This document shows positions 12,897 through 27,900 of a stretch of 64,000 nt of DNA, in pieces. The notes beneath the pieces are model-generated. The model did no database searches and was not told the DNA's origin. It saw nothing but the letters and a program-made list of their open reading frames with translations. The stretch spans positions 8,480,722-8,544,721 of the forward strand of contig NC_050477.1 in the NCBI RefSeq assembly GCF_013373865.1, read 5' to 3'. This stretch comes from Monomorium pharaonis (taxonomy: Eukaryota; Arthropoda; Insecta; Hymenoptera; Formicidae). Made by a program: the position numbers and the translations under genes. Each line of letters begins with the position of its first letter. The first letter of the stretch is position 1.

Positions 12897-15723
12897 GCGC
12901 AGAATATTTCCATTTGTCTCTTAAGAAAAATATATTAATGTTTTTTTTATTTTGAAAAAAAAAAAAACGCTCCGCGTTCTTTCAGTCCTCTTACTTTTGC
13001 GTTTGAGAGAGACTCGAGCCCGCGTTACTGAAATATTCATGAGCAACTCTCTCTTAAATATCTGAAAAAATGTCTCGTATTTAGCAATTATTCAATTGCT
13101 GTGACAGATTGAATAAACGCGAAAACGTGAGATTCTGCCGTAGCGCGCGCAAAGCTGTTCGAGAGTTTTGCTCCAACAATAATTTCATAATAAAATCATA
13201 CGAGTCGGTCGCTATTTATTAATTTCTACTGTATTTATATTATTAATCTAAAAGAAGGCTAAGCGAGGGTAATTGAACGAATATAAAAGGCTATTATCTA
13301 GGACAGAAATAATGAGAAAAAAGTTATGCATGCGTGTCATATAATTATAAAGATTTTAGCTATAATTATAAAGACAGATAAGTACGTGTGGTTAAGGTAA
13401 AATTAGTTACAATAAAATTAATTAAGATCAAATTAAAACATAAACCAAGTTCTCTCTTGACGTGTAAGCTGTAGCAAATAAATTATTAAAAAATTTTTAG
13501 ATAACGCCTTTTTAGATAACAAGTACAAGTACAGAAATCTAAAATTCGATCAGGCATGCACGTTCTTTCCTCCCCCATTGTACTTAACGTTCTCTGCTTC
13601 CGGTAAGGAGATAGACTGAAGTGTGTTCGATATCGCGTATCACAGAGTCTCTTTTATCCTCGACAATGCTGATGTATCCAGTAGGTGAAGTGCCCCGGAA
13701 TTCTCTAGGTACTATTCCCGAGCGAATTTATTTCTCTTATGGCTCTTGCTTAAATTCCTTCATGCTTCACGTTGTCGTGAATTTTCTAACTCGTAATTTT
13801 CCATTGTGCGTTTCTCTGTGAGAATACAATTGTTTGGACAAGAGAGCTAACCGTTCGCACGAATAATCATGAAGATTTAATTAAAATTTAGCTACGAGTA
13901 ATCATTACAGCACAATTTCCGCCATTTACGGAAGCTCGTTACTAGCTCGATTAAAATCACCTTAAATAAGTAATGAGAGAGATCTTCCTTTCCTCGAGCG
14001 GTGGTCTCGACATGTGATGTACAAATACCTTATATTTAATGTAAAAATCTTCTGTTTACACTTCTCTTTATCTCTCTCTTTCTCTCTTCACACGAATTTT
14101 TTCTATTTGATAATTATCACGAAAAAGTTGTGTAGATGGAAGAATCTCGAGAAAATCGCGCCGCTCGGAAATTCGAATCGATTGCACTCTCGCATCGTAA
14201 CTCGTGTTCCATGTTGAAAGCTCTCTGAATTATTCTTCAAGAGTGATCCACGTACGTGTGCGGACACCTGCTCCACCGTTCGTCTCTGTTTTTTTCCGAC
14301 TGGATTCGGAATCTGAGTGCGCAACAGGGTAATTGCAATATTTTTCGGACTACATTTATTACAGCGATTTATCGAACGGAGAATATTTATTATCGTTAAT
14401 GAGATCCTTCAATACCTTGTTCCAACTCTAATTAAACAAGTCGCTTTTTACCACCATTTCGCAATCATCATTTAATATTAATGTGTTAATCTAACTGAGC
14501 AATTAGAATGCGAGTTCTTAGAAAATCTGGCAAACTTACCGTTCTGCGTCGCGCCTAGCTTCACAGAGTCTCGTATTGGATACGAAAGTTTAAAATCCAT
14601 GCATGACGAGAATTGAAAGTAACGTTGAGACTCTGGAAATGAGAGACAGAATGAAAATTAACATTATTAAACTTGCTGGCACAAATCATAATAGTTAATA
14701 TTAAGTAAACACGCACGATTCGATGTACGAATGTACATACAAGTCCAGACGTAAATTAATTATTGTTTACAACAACGTGTTACAATGACTGTAATCGATA
14801 ATGACGCGCACTTAATCCGCGTGCGCACAATTTCGTCGATCATTGAGTTTTCGGGACGAGATCGAGTTAGGTGGGCAACAGTTCCAATTTTCCGCGATAT
14901 AGTCCGTTGCATGTAGCTCTAGGATTCCGGTTTCATATGCGGGAGCGGAGATGAAGACAAGTGAAATTCGATGATCGAAAGTCTTGCCATTACGGGAATA
15001 TTGGTTACGGGAATATTACTATTGTAGGAATATGGATAAATGTTTGATTAATCCCGTAGTTACTACGGCAAAACGTTACAATTTAGCAATAATGAAACGA
15101 GATATTACAGATACATATCGTTCGTTTCATCGGCTGCTATAATTTAACTGTTTATTTTGATCCTCACGTATTTCACATCGACCGAAATAAGCATCAATTC
15201 TTCTTGTCGTCATTGCTCGAGCCGAAGTCGATATCTGCGGGAACGTGAAAGGAATCGAGTTGTCGGTAAATGCATGGAGAACGCGGTGGACAGGTTCGCA
15301 TTCTCTGCTTGCGTTTCAGCGTCAGCACAGGAGAAACTCGTAACGTTGTGACGTTTTTAATTGGAATCGGAATGGAAACGCGCTACAGACCCGTCCGTTT
15401 CCTGCCTGCCGCCTGTTCGGGACGAATCTCGCCAGAAAAATCCTCCTCCAATTCATTAAGTAAATCGATTTTCGATAAGAGACAAGTTTAAGGGAAACTT
15501 TCCGTCTCGATATTTCAGTAAAATAATACCGAACAGCGCGGTAGAGGTATAAGTTTAACGCGAGTTAGAGGGAAAGAAGAGGATATTTCGTATCTCGCCG
15601 GATCGAAATACACGAGACCTGATTTTTCTTCTATTAGATTCTTTACTCTTAACTTTGAATCCCTCCGCGTTCTGCGTTCTCAAGGTTCACGGAACCTTCC
15701 GAAGTGTTTAAGCACGAGGAAAC

Positions 15724-15724
<1 letters not shown>

Positions 15725-15773
<49 letters not shown>
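15725..15773. repeat. (TA)n microsatellite
   Basis: About 24 uninterrupted TA dinucleotides. Confidence 0.97.
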
Positions 15774-15777
<4 letters not shown>

Positions 15778-17423
15778 GAAAGACTAGAAGAAGTCTCGTC
15801 TTGTCCAAGCGTTTCTTCACGCGCGCGCGAAGACGTTCTTACAATTTCCAAGTCGCCCGTCCCCGTTCGCGGCTTCGAGTCACGGAGCGAGGAAAAACAT
15901 TTTCCGAGCAAATTGGAACGGGGATAGCTTAGCGTCGACGAGATGAAGGAATGGCGGCAAGTCTAGCGAAAAGCCACGGAAAATTTGTCTGCCCGAAACG
16001 AGTTTCTGGCGCCGCAACGCAAACGGCGTTGCTGTGTTTTACAAATCAACCGATTTTTTAAACCTTCACGATTTTGTAATTCATAGTATTAATTTTCTCG
16101 TAGAGAGCTATCCGCGCCGACGATCGTCTTTGACGATACATTCATTAAAATACAAATGTTTACTTAACGTTACTTCCGATAACGATACGCGACATCGAAT
16201 CGCAAATTAGCATAAATACTGCAACTGGCTCGTAATTCACTCAAGGATAACGCCCTACCGGTTTATCCTTGGCTCTCGTGGCTAATTAATAAACCTGCAA
16301 TTAATGTCGGGCCGACCAATTGAAAATTAATGGCTTCAATCGTTGTCGCACAAATTAATTGCCTCGTCACTGCGGTACGCGGATAAAGTTGTTATATCGC
16401 GTGGTACGTAAAATACGGGCGGTCGCAGAAACCGATAATAAACCTCCTCGTTGATAAGAATATCAAGTTTCAAGCGTATGATTCGTATTCAAACAATAGG
16501 CAACGATACAGCGAGAAGAAGAGAGAGAGAAGAGACGAAAATTGAAATTTTTTCCCACGGATTTTATTATGTCCGATGACACAAGCAACTATGCTAACAT
16601 CGTTAGTTTCTGGGATATTTATCGAAGCTAGCTCGTGTATCGTGTAGCGCGTGCGCGCACGCAATACACACACTTTTTTTTACGGTATGGCTGGAGAACG
16701 TCGGAAAATATGCAATACCTTTTTCTTTGTAAACACGGAATGAAAAGCGATGCTCCTGAATATAATATAACGCTGTTATAAACATATTTCCATGCTAGAA
16801 GAAAAATATATGTATACGCGCTGACAAGTCCGCGCCGCAAATTTTTAGCAAATGAAAGAAATTTTTTACATATTTTAAATGTGCCCGTATATAAATAAAC
16901 CCCGTCCGCGATTTACGATCCCGATGAATGACGTTAGGGCACGTGTCGCGTGAAAATAATGGCGAGGTGAACTCAGCTGGCGTGTAACGTTCTTACATAC
17001 CAGGTACGCGACGTTTATTTATAACCGGCTAAAAACTTTCCTTCGTGAAATTGACTGGTAAATAACGAAAGTAACACGTCAACCGGCGCGCATAATCGTG
17101 TAATTATTGCATGCTTCCAGCGGCGTAGACACTGTAATAAGACATCTGATCGTGACACGCGACCCTCGCGGGAACAGCTGAGTCACACTTACACTTCTTT
17201 GTGGTCGACCGCGTGCGATTTTTGCGTGTCTACGCCCGCGCACGCGAGGAAATCGAGGATTTCTTCCCCCCCCCCCCCTCTCTCTTTCTCTCTCTCACTC
17301 ACTCGTTGTTCAGTCCCAGATGTTTTCGGGAAAGAAATGTTCTACATAAGGTAGGTATATCGATGCCCTATTCTTTCAGCACCACTTGTGGCAGCCGTCC
17401 TCGAAGCCAGATGTATCGAGCTC

Positions 17424-17447
17424 GAGCGAGCGAGCGAGCGAGCGAGC
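17424..17447. repeat. (GCGA)n tetranucleotide repeat in a CpG-rich block
   Basis: About six tandem copies of GAGC/GCGA within a CpG-rich segment that extends to about 18 kb. The open frames across it (17201-17645, both strands) are repeat-driven. Confidence 0.9.
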
Positions 17448-19102
17448 GTGCTCGGTCGTTCGGGAAAAATGAGAAAAAGAGGGTAGCGAGTAGAGCGCAA
17501 CGCGACGGAGACGTGGAATTGGGTCGAACAGCCATGCAACACACACAGCGAGGGAGGAAGGCGAGCGAACGGAGAGCGGCGACGACGGTCGCCAGATAGA
17601 AGCGGCTCCTCGCTTCCTCGCTTCGCGCAACTTCCGCGTTATCACGACGAGAGATTCTCCAAGAGGGCTCCGCGCGGCAACTAAGGACGCCGCGGGGCAG
17701 TTTTCCCCCTGTCGAGAGATATCACGTCATATTTTACCCACAAATCCCACCCATACCTTGATGTTTCGCCGTATAACCGGGCTTTTTCCCCTTTACGAGG
17801 TAATGACTCCGCCCGTCCGCGCGCACACGGACACGTGCGTACCCCCGAGCACTTTTCTTTCGCGTTTCCTTTATCCCTCCTTCCCCTTATCGATTCTCCT
17901 CGCTGTGCGCCGGTATCGCGTTTAATGGATTAAGTAAGGAGGATGCGAGAGCACTCGCGCGCTGCATTCTGCATTATCCATTTTGCGCCGCGTACAGAAC
18001 GCGGGTCCCACACACAAAGACTGATGTTTGCATCAGTTTCGCTCAACGGTTTACGCAGCACGAATGACGTCTCGCGTTACCCGCGCGGATTGGCGAGAAA
18101 AGAATGACGCGATATGACTTTTGATATGAACACACGAATAAGATAAAGCTTGCAAACGCACGCGAGGCACGGCAGGTATAAAACGACTTATCGCCGCTAA
18201 TTGGACAGCGGACGTTATGCCGCTAAAGTACTCGTGTAAGTAAGACTATTGAGCATAAAGTCACGCGCGAAAGATGTGTCGTGGAAGGCGTACAATGCAA
18301 GACAAATTGCTCGGTATAGTGCCGCTGAATTATTCGTCATATCTCCATCCTCTTTACACACCAGAACTCGTTGCAAATTGTATACGCTTATAGGATGCCT
18401 ACGAAATGGCAAATGCTTAACAAGGAGCACTCTGTTTCTTTGACGCATCGAAACGCATGCGCTCCGTTCCTCCCTAATACCTAGTCCCGCTCTGTTAATT
18501 AATTAATTGGATTATACAACGAAAATCAGTGGGACAAAATTAAAGACTGATGTAAGCACTTGCGAACGAGAACGGAAAGACGTATTAAAATCCATACAAG
18601 AAAAATACATAATACTTTCGATACAAATAATATACAAGCAACAATTAGTAAAATTATTAATTAACTGAGCAAATTATTTGTAATTTATAAATGTAAATGC
18701 GCGTTAATTATACTGCAATTATTATGTTGCGAGCGCATTATCTTGAAATAATTATCGTAAAAGAACGAATTCAAAGCGCGAGCTCCATTGTCAATCCGAT
18801 TTACGCAGCGGAACTTCCACGTTTCTAATTTCAAACTTGGAAAGTTCGGCATTAAATGCCAAAGACAAACTGCGATCTTAATCCGTTGCTTCACGGCGCA
18901 TTCTGGAAACGGTCAGGTGTTGTAGCGCACGGAAAATGAATGCACCGTGTGTAAACAGCACATTCGGAAAGTTTGCACGCTGGGCGTTTCGTCGAGTACC
19001 TCGAGCAATTTAAGCAAGGAGAAGCCGCGACGTATCTCACCGCGCGCGCGTTAACTATAAAATTTGTGCCGCGGCATAAATAATTCATTGCAACAGGAAA
19101 TG

Positions 19103-19128
19103 CAGCAACAGCAGCAGCAGCAGCAGCA
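19103..19128. repeat. (CAG)n tract with one CAA
   Basis: Seven CAG and one CAA trinucleotides on the plus strand. They sit in a short open frame with no other protein features, so this is treated as a non-coding repeat. Confidence 0.85.
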
Positions 19129-21900
19129 TTTTGCCGGAAGGCGCTTTTTTTCGTGTCTTTTTGTCCTCCACCAGGAACCTTATTTTTGTCCGCCTATCAG
19201 AAATCTATTACGGCGGTTACTTGCATTTTTCAGGCGTACCGCGTGTAAACCTCGTCTAGAAATTGTTTTCTTTGCCGACGCGAAATTAGGCCATTCGGCA
19301 CGATATGCGATGCTCCGATACTCGCTCCTTGACAAAAATCATGCTTGAGCAGCGTGGTATCGCGGCCCGCGGCACGCGAAGCTCGCGAAATAAAGTCACG
19401 GCGCGCAACACAGAGCGGTGAAGATAATGATTATAATGAAAGAGTACGGAGCGCGAATTAACGAGATAACGGTAATCAGCTAGCGCTAGCCGTAAAGAAG
19501 CAACGAGAGTATTCAACGTAAAAAGTATCTCTCCCGATCGACTTTGATAAAACACTGCACATGACACGCTTCTCTCCCCACGAGAGGTAGAGCGCGCGTG
19601 TAATATTTTAATAAACGCCCTTTGTGTAACAAGTAATGTAACGCTCGCAATCCGACGTCGACTTTAAGAATGAATTATCGGCTTCGCTCTGATTACCGCG
19701 TAAAATCTGATCGACGAATTACGGCCACTTGTAGGCCACGCCGCTAATAGACGTATAATAGCGACACTCCCGTGACACAAAGCTTCTCCCTCTCTCTCTC
19801 TCTCTCTCTCTCATGTTATTCGACGCAGTCTGATTCGACTCGATCAGATCGCGTGGAAGCGTAAGCACACACCAAAGTGACAGAGTAAACCCCTTTCCCG
19901 CGCATAATCCCTTTCTCTCTCGCCCTAAACCCCTTTGTAAACCCGATCGCGCGCGAGTGACGAAAATTCTTTCTCCGACTAAGCCGCCGGCTCTTCATTC
20001 TGACGTAGAGACCGCGCGATTCGTCGTTCTACACGTAGTACACGTTGAAGATATTTCTCATTCTCCGCGAGAGAAAAATCCAGAGAAAGGGGGAAAAGAA
20101 AGAGCGTCGTGCGTTAAAAATTGATTCCGGTACCAGAATCACGGGTGTGTGCGCGCGACGTGCGCCGCTTTGAGATTCGCGACGCGCGTGAGACTTGCGG
20201 CCGCTGTGCGGAAATTGCCGTTAACGAAGCAAGAAACGTACAATGCTCCGTGAGACGGTATTTTATTATGTAGAAAATGGGACACGCTACACGCGCAAAG
20301 CTCGTAAAAAGCCGTTGAATATCTCGGCTAGATACCGAAGCCAACTTCCAGATCGAGTATTTTTCAGCCGGGCGTTCGAATAGTCGCTATTTTTATTATG
20401 TCAGAGTACTTCTTAGGAATATTTTCGCTTTAGCCCCGAATCACGTAGATCGTACATGAACTTCTAAAGGCGCGGTGATTGCCAGAGCTGCGGGTTTAAC
20501 CACGTTTTATCAATCTTAATTCGCCGCTTATCGGTTTTTATATCGAGCGTATTATTTATGGTAAGATACGTATTAAATTCTTAAAAAGAATTCCTTCCAG
20601 CTGGAGAGCGTGCAATAAACAATGATTCACACTCACACACGTACACACTATGACGTGTCACATAAATATTATACATCATACTGAATATTGAATTCAAATC
20701 GACAAAACTTGGCGTAAATTCTCCGAAGTAAAGTCACATAAAAATCTGTATTTTCCGTACGAAAAATACATTTCGAGCGATCAAAATTTAAGTGGAAGTT
20801 TTTCTGCGACGGAAACAGCTGATACGAGACGCGTCAAAACGTAGACTTGTGTACAAAAAAAAAAGAACGAACGGATATTCATGAAAAGCTACGTGAAAAT
20901 GGCGCGGCATCGCGCGAAGGGCTTTGCTAGAAAATCGAAGGATTTACCGTGTTTCCGACCGGATGTCGTTCACCTCGACGGACGGACATCGTCCAGGGAA
21001 TCTCATCATGTACGATGAACAGAAAAGATCGTGTTTTGCCGCACGGCTAGTCACTCTTACAAGTCAAAGCTTAACGAGGATCAAAAGTTCAGTTTTCTCA
21101 TCGATAACATTTTAAATTTAATTTTGGAAAAATATTTTTCTCAAGAATTCGTGAGAAGGGAGTCAATGCAGTTCCGTTAAAATTCCAAATAAAATTACAC
21201 GATAGTATTATAGGCAATTTAATATTAAATAAATGAAACTTAGATAACCAAATTGTGTTTGAAACGTTAGATTTTTATGATTAAGAGATTGCGTGGCAAT
21301 GATAAATGATTGTTAGATGAGAATGATGGAGATCTGAATTTCGTAATAGTAATCTAAGAAATTCGATTCGAGAATATTCCGTCACCAATAAATTACGGAG
21401 GAAGAACAGAGTATGGCGACACAAATTGCGAAGTTTCCACGGAACTTCAGAGTGGTTTAATCGATCATGTTCAAATTTCACACCATGTATTCTGACTGTC
21501 ACGAAATAGATGACTGATGCGCAATTCCCCACAGTTGTCCGTTGTATTTGGCAAATGCGTCTGATTATTAGTATTCGATCTAATAATTTTGTATTAAAAT
21601 AAAGATGAAAAAAAAATTACACTCCTCTCTTGTAACGATTATCAAATATTGTTTAAACGAGTGTAATCCGCACAACAGGAAATACATTTTAATCGCTAAA
21701 AAGGAAAAGGGTGAAAAAGCCTTTCCATAAAACTTGGTACACGCTACACATACATGCGCGTGCTTTTAAGAGCACTAAGGATCACAGGAAGGTCTCTGCA
21801 CTCGATCGGAACGAAGTTACTTTTATATCGTCGCGATCGCACGTCACGTACCGGCAACTTTGAGAAGCTGATATCTTCGAAAAAAAAAACTTCGCCCGAA

Positions 21901-24900
21901 GTTTAAATATTCCCTGATACCTGGCGACCGCACCTTTAAACCTTTTAGCCCACCTGTTTTACAAATGACGTCTATGCCCTTAGTATAAGGCGACACATCG
22001 CGAGTGCTGAGAAAGGCATTAACCTCCTTTTTTGTGTTTCAAGAAAACCCTGTCGCATGTTCTTGAGCGATTCATTGACCTTCTTCCCGGTATAAATTTA
22101 ATAGGTAATCTCTCGAGGTAATCGAAATCTCTCGAAGTAATCGAAGAAAAAAAAAAAGAGAGAGAATATTTAGAGATCGCGGCGACTGACGGCTCTTTAC
22201 AGATTCCAGACATTTTCATCACGGAATGAAAGGACGGTGTCGTGAGAATTATCAATGTCAATAAGATTGCGACAATAACGAAGCTCACGCAAGAGCGAAA
22301 TTTAAGCGAGTATCGTTGACTGAATGAGTCAATTTTAGCTCGCTTCTTAGGAACTGGATAACGAATAGAGAGAGAATATTGAATAAAGAATACGTGTTCC
22401 TATTTCTTATGTAATCTTCGATAAAATAAATTTAGAGACTGAATTGCTCTATGACCTATATTTATAATTACATGAATCGAAAGTCAGGTGAATCGAAATA
22501 TTCAGAATAAAATTTCGCCCTGAATCCTACAGGGAATTCAATAACCGTACTTTGATTAAATTTTTTTTTAAATCATACTCTCATAGGTTTTATTTTTTTT
22601 TAATGTTAGTATTTTATTGGTCGTAAATGCATTTGCAATTTTTATCTTTTTTCTTGTTTCTACTATAATTATCTGAGAAATAAATTTTAAAATTGAATCC
22701 ATCACAACAAAAAAATTTGTAAAAATAAAAAAATTTGACAATAAAATTTTTTTTTTGACAAAAAACATTGATTATTACTTCTTCATGGTGTTCTCAAATA
22801 TTGAAAATCTAGTGAAAACAAAAGCTAATTTTGTATAAAACAATAATAAATTAATGGTTGTACAAATTCCAAGATTAAATAGTTATTTGTACTAATTCGT
22901 ACTAGCCCATCCTAAGATAATAAATGTGATGTTATATTTATCTTTCGTTATCTCTTTATTTATCTTTTAATTCCCTCTAAAATAAAAAGTAATTGACTCA
23001 TCCCACGATCGCAGTTGTCCGCTCTCCTCCTCCTTCTCTTAGATTCGTTAGTTGCACTCACACAATATTTGTGAAAATACTAATTAAGAACGCGTCCTAA
23101 TTACCAAAGTAGGGTAATCGCACAGTGTTTTGCACGACACTTCCGACGTTAAGCACACGCGACACGCATTTTATTATCATTGTATGCTGCAATGAAAGAC
23201 CAACAAAAAAAAAAATACTATGATTCGTCCAACAAATTGTTTTATTCATATAAACAATAATAACATTTTTAAGGATGCATGAATTTGAATGTATTATATC
23301 TTCGCACTTTAAATGTTTCGTCAATGTAAACGTAATCGTTCATCAAATCCGCTTATACTTGCTTCGATAAATAACTCAAGTATTTTACAATCGTTAATCA
23401 CGGAAGTTAATCAATCTCGTCTAATAGTTTAACAAACCGTAAAAGGTAATAGTGTTTTGACGGTAATACCATCACACACGTAGCTATACTCCACTACCTG
23501 TCGGCTTGAGTTGCACGAATATACTATATAACTATGCTCACAGCACGCTGTATGTAAAAACAAACACCAAGACCGCGTTAGTCTTGCCTCCTCGAAATAT
23601 TTAACGTTAAATATCATAAAGTAAATTTTCTGTCTGCTAAGTTTCTATAACGTTAAATATTAATAAAATAAATTTTCTGTTCTTTCTGCATCTTCAATTA
23701 GTTATTAGCCATAATTAATACTCGTGGTCTTTTGTTATTCGAATAACTCGAACTGCCGATTCGTATATATTATTTGTCAATATCGATGTGACAGGCAAAT
23801 TACCTTTAAACCGAAAGTTCAAAGTGTGATATGGAATATAATCGAAATCAAGTCAACCACTAAAGAGACCTAATTATCGTCCGTATACAATGCTAAACAT
23901 TAATTTATAATTCTCTATTTGTTAATAGAGAATTTATTATCTCACTTACTACAGGAAAAAAAATATAGTTCTTTTATTTTTTTACGTTATATATTCTTTT
24001 ATTCATCTTGGTTTCTGTCTCAAATGAATAAATCGCACGGAAAATTGTCGCTTCGATACGTTTATGCGTCCTTAATGCAAGCTAATAATATTTGTAATAA
24101 AGTTGCGCGAGATGCAACGGGGTTTTGTACTTTTAATACTTGTTATAATCACGTTTCAAATAATACAACGGCACACAAAGCAGCTTAAGTATTGCCTGCA
24201 GTCGACTTTCGTTGCACGAATGACAAACGAGATCTTGCATAAGCATAAAGCGCATTATATGAAATTAAAGAAATGTTTTACGTTGAATATTATGACGTAA
24301 ATGTAAATAGACACGCGGAACTTTGTTTCATCTCGAATTAATTGTCAGTACATAATCGATATACTTGGCTTTTTGTTTCAAAGGGCTGGTACGAAACAGG
24401 GAGCGCCGTTACCTGCCGGTTCCGGAGTCTTGACACTGAATGACAATACAGCCTGCAGCGGCTTTGCGTACGAAGTCAGTACCAAAACAATACCAAGTCC
24501 GTACAGTCTCGTTACTACAAAATATTTAATTTAACGTTATTTCTACAAAATAATTGTACATGATGGATATTTCGTTCCTTCTATTTTGAATTAATTTCAG
24601 TGTCAAAGTGAATTGTAGTATATATTTCGTGCTTTGTTTTTGCAGATTTATTAATGTTGCGTAAAATAATTTTATACAATAGAAAGAGCGTTTGAAATGG
24701 AAATATTGCTACTGGGATTCTAATTGATGAAATTTTTAATTTTTTGTTTTAATCTGAGTGAGAAATATGTACATAAATGTATTACTAGTGGTAAATTTTA
24801 AATGTGATGTATTATCAAATGTACAAATTATTTCTCTTTTTTCAATGCCGTATATTATAAAATGTATAAAATATATCTTTTTATATAAAAATATACAAAT

Positions 24901-27900
24901 TATATTCTTTTATGATAATTTAGATCACATATTTCATTTATTATAACTGTTTTATTTAAAAAGTGAGAATATAAATACATTTAAAAAAATTTAATTATTA
25001 AAGAAATTAAATTTAGTAATAAGATAAATATTAAACTCGCTGTGAAACTCTATATTTTGCTGATACATTCATATTGAATTTAAAAAAATAATCAAAAGCA
25101 AAGCAATTTTAGATAAGCGATTGCTGTTAGATGCAATAGATCGACAAAAATTATAAGACAATTATCTAACATTGTCTTTGTACATAATCTTTTATATAGA
25201 AATATCATAATAAAAAGAAAGTGTTTTAAAATCTTTGAATTTTTAATGCTTCAAAATTTGTTCTTTATCAACTTTTTCAGCGACTGTTTTTTTCTCAAAT
25301 TATTTCCAATTAAAAAACTCGATATACTCTTACAATTTTTTCTCAAGAATCAATTAAATTTAAGCAATATTTCAAAACAAATTTGATTATCTTGCTAAAA
25401 TCATGTTTGCAAGTATAACTTAATAATAATACAAATATCAAATTGTTTATCAAGATCTATTTGCAAAATTATATTATAATAAATATATTTGTCAACGTGA
25501 TATTCTTGAAAATTTTAGCTCAATTCTCCAGCAAAAATACGATTATAAATGCTGGGTTATAGATGTTCTTTTTTATTCTCGCGTGATAGAGTTAATCATT
25601 TTCACAAGCAGCAAGTCTTATGAGACTTGATAAGATAAACGAATATTTTATAGATGTAGTAATTTCCATATGAAGACCGTGTAAACCGAAGACCGTGTAG
25701 CTCAGTTTAACAATGTGCTCGTAAAATAACAACGCCCACCTGTAATGCAAATTTATTGAAATAATATGTATATAATAATAAGATAATGAAATAACAAATA
25801 ATGGATAGAATTTTAATAGAAATGTGAATGTAATTTCAGCTGTTCTGTTTGTCGGGATTAATTTGTAATTTGATTGCGGAAGCCGCGCATATTTTTATCA
25901 ATATCTGTCAACGAACTGCAACAGTAGTGACGCTAGTTACATTGTTTCCCAAATAATAAATATAAAAAAAAAAACATATTCGCCGGCGTGCGTGATTAAT
26001 TTTCCGGACGGCGCAACATGGCAGCTGTGCAATTTTCGCGATACGAAGCTCGCAACGGAACAATAAACTAGTTTACATGATTTGCGAGACGATACTGTAA
26101 TAACAGTGGAAACTCGACATGGACTCGTATCTAGTAAAATGCCAACCGTTAATTAATGCTTTTGCACGCGAGAGGCGGTCACAAAGACAACGGGAAGAAT
26201 AATCTCCACATAAACGGTTAAACGCATAATATATCCGCGATCTTAAATTATTTTTTATTTTTTTTTTCGCGCGAGAAGCAAATAAAAGTTCAACAATTAG
26301 CGATCCTATACTTATCCCGACAAAGATTTACTGGTAAAACGTTTTAACTGTTTAAATCGTTAGATAACTATGTTTAACGTTGTATTAATGTCTCACTGAT
26401 ATATATATTTAATTTTTATTCAAATGCTCGAGCATATTCAGTGAAAATTAGGATAACTATAGCATAACTATAGTTCTAACTTTTCGTACTACAGTTTGCA
26501 AACTATCGATTCAGAATGGACGCCAAGATTGCACAGAAATTGTTCATTATTCATGAATCAAATCCAATGCACTGGGGTGTAAAGATTTCTTTACGAAACA
26601 TAATGCACATTCTCTCTGATTCTCTCTGATAATCTTTTCGCATAAAATATACACGAAAGATAAAAGTTATCTTTTTTCTCGTCAAAAAGGGAGCAATATA
26701 AACGTTTGATAGATATGATCTATGTGTATATGTCCTGATAATCTTTATGTACGAAAAGAACGGTTTTGTTGAAGTATCTAAAAATTTAGCTGTAAATGCA
26801 GGTGTGAAAATAATTTTATCGAACCATTTAAAATATCTATATATATAATATTCAAGCGTAATAATAATGCAAACTAGAGATTCCTAATTAATTGAATGGT
26901 ATTAATCATAATTATTTTTATAGTCAAACCAAATTATTTCCAGATCTGTATCTAGTTAAATTTTAGATACTTTAATAAAATAGTTTTCCTGTATGCATAT
27001 ATATAAAGCCAATCTGATCGAATTCAAATAGTTGTATATTAACTTTAAAAAAGTAATAACGATATATTCCCTTTTCTTCTCTTTATAATCGAGTTGAGGA
27101 TAGTGGGTAATGAAAGTTGGAGTAAAATACTTAATAAATTTTCTTTTCCATCAATTTTGCACGTTTGACTTGGAAATGGCACCACTTGAAACAGAAGTAC
27201 TATCGAAGAAAAAGTTTCAAAGGAGACTTAAAAGCAGAGCTTTTTAGGTTTCACAATAGCTTGTTCGAAAATCATTTTACAAATTTTTCGCAAAAATTAT
27301 ATAAATTTGCATTTCATTATTTTTCCCAATTTGAGTTATTTTATCAAGTAGCTTTTTAATTCTGTTAAAGAGTATGTAACAAGATTGTTAAAATTAAACG
27401 CGATCGAAGTGATTGCAATATATGTTGAGTATTGTTGTTAATTCCAATTTACAATAAACATTCTCCAATTAAATAAAATAAAAATTGATTAAATTCCAAT
27501 CGTGTTGCAATAATTTTTATTCAGTGCAGGAATATACGTAATTGCCGTTGCTTTCCTAGCATTTTTGGACCGTAATTATCGCAAACAAGGGTTTCAACCA
27601 AGATCTAAACAATTTATTCGGGAAAAAGAACAGCAAACAAAGAAAATTCCTATAACATGCCCGTCACACGAATAAAACTAATTGTGTGAAGAAATAATAT
27701 TTTAGAAGTAAAAAATAATTTCTTTGGATGAGCGAGAAAATGACAAAAAGTTATAATTCAATATTCTTCAAAAAATCTTTGACTGTGATAGATTAGGTTA
27801 TATCCACTGTTGCTGAAATATCAAGTATAGCTTTTTGCGGCATAAGACCTCATAACACTAGTAACTGTAATTTTTTCATAGAGTACTTTAGCTAATAGTT

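Larger units (their letters stand above)
3947..21900. other. Long non-coding stretch with many microsatellites
   Basis: No recognisable coding exon was found. Open frames here are short, lack family resemblance, and often run through simple repeats. Contents worth noting are microsatellites (6682-6732, 7869-7920, 8523-8558, 9801-9847, 12856-12893, 15725-15773, 19788-19813), a CAG/CAA tract at 19103-19128, and a CpG-rich block at about 17,200-18,000 with a GCGA repeat at 17424-17447. Given the minus-strand sulfotransferase to its left, this may be 5' intron of that gene. That is inference. Confidence 0.5.

Noticed and set aside
17201..17645. 132-codon plus-strand frame and overlapping minus-strand frames
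   Set aside because: They are driven by a poly-C run and the GCGA repeat in a CpG-rich block, with no protein features.
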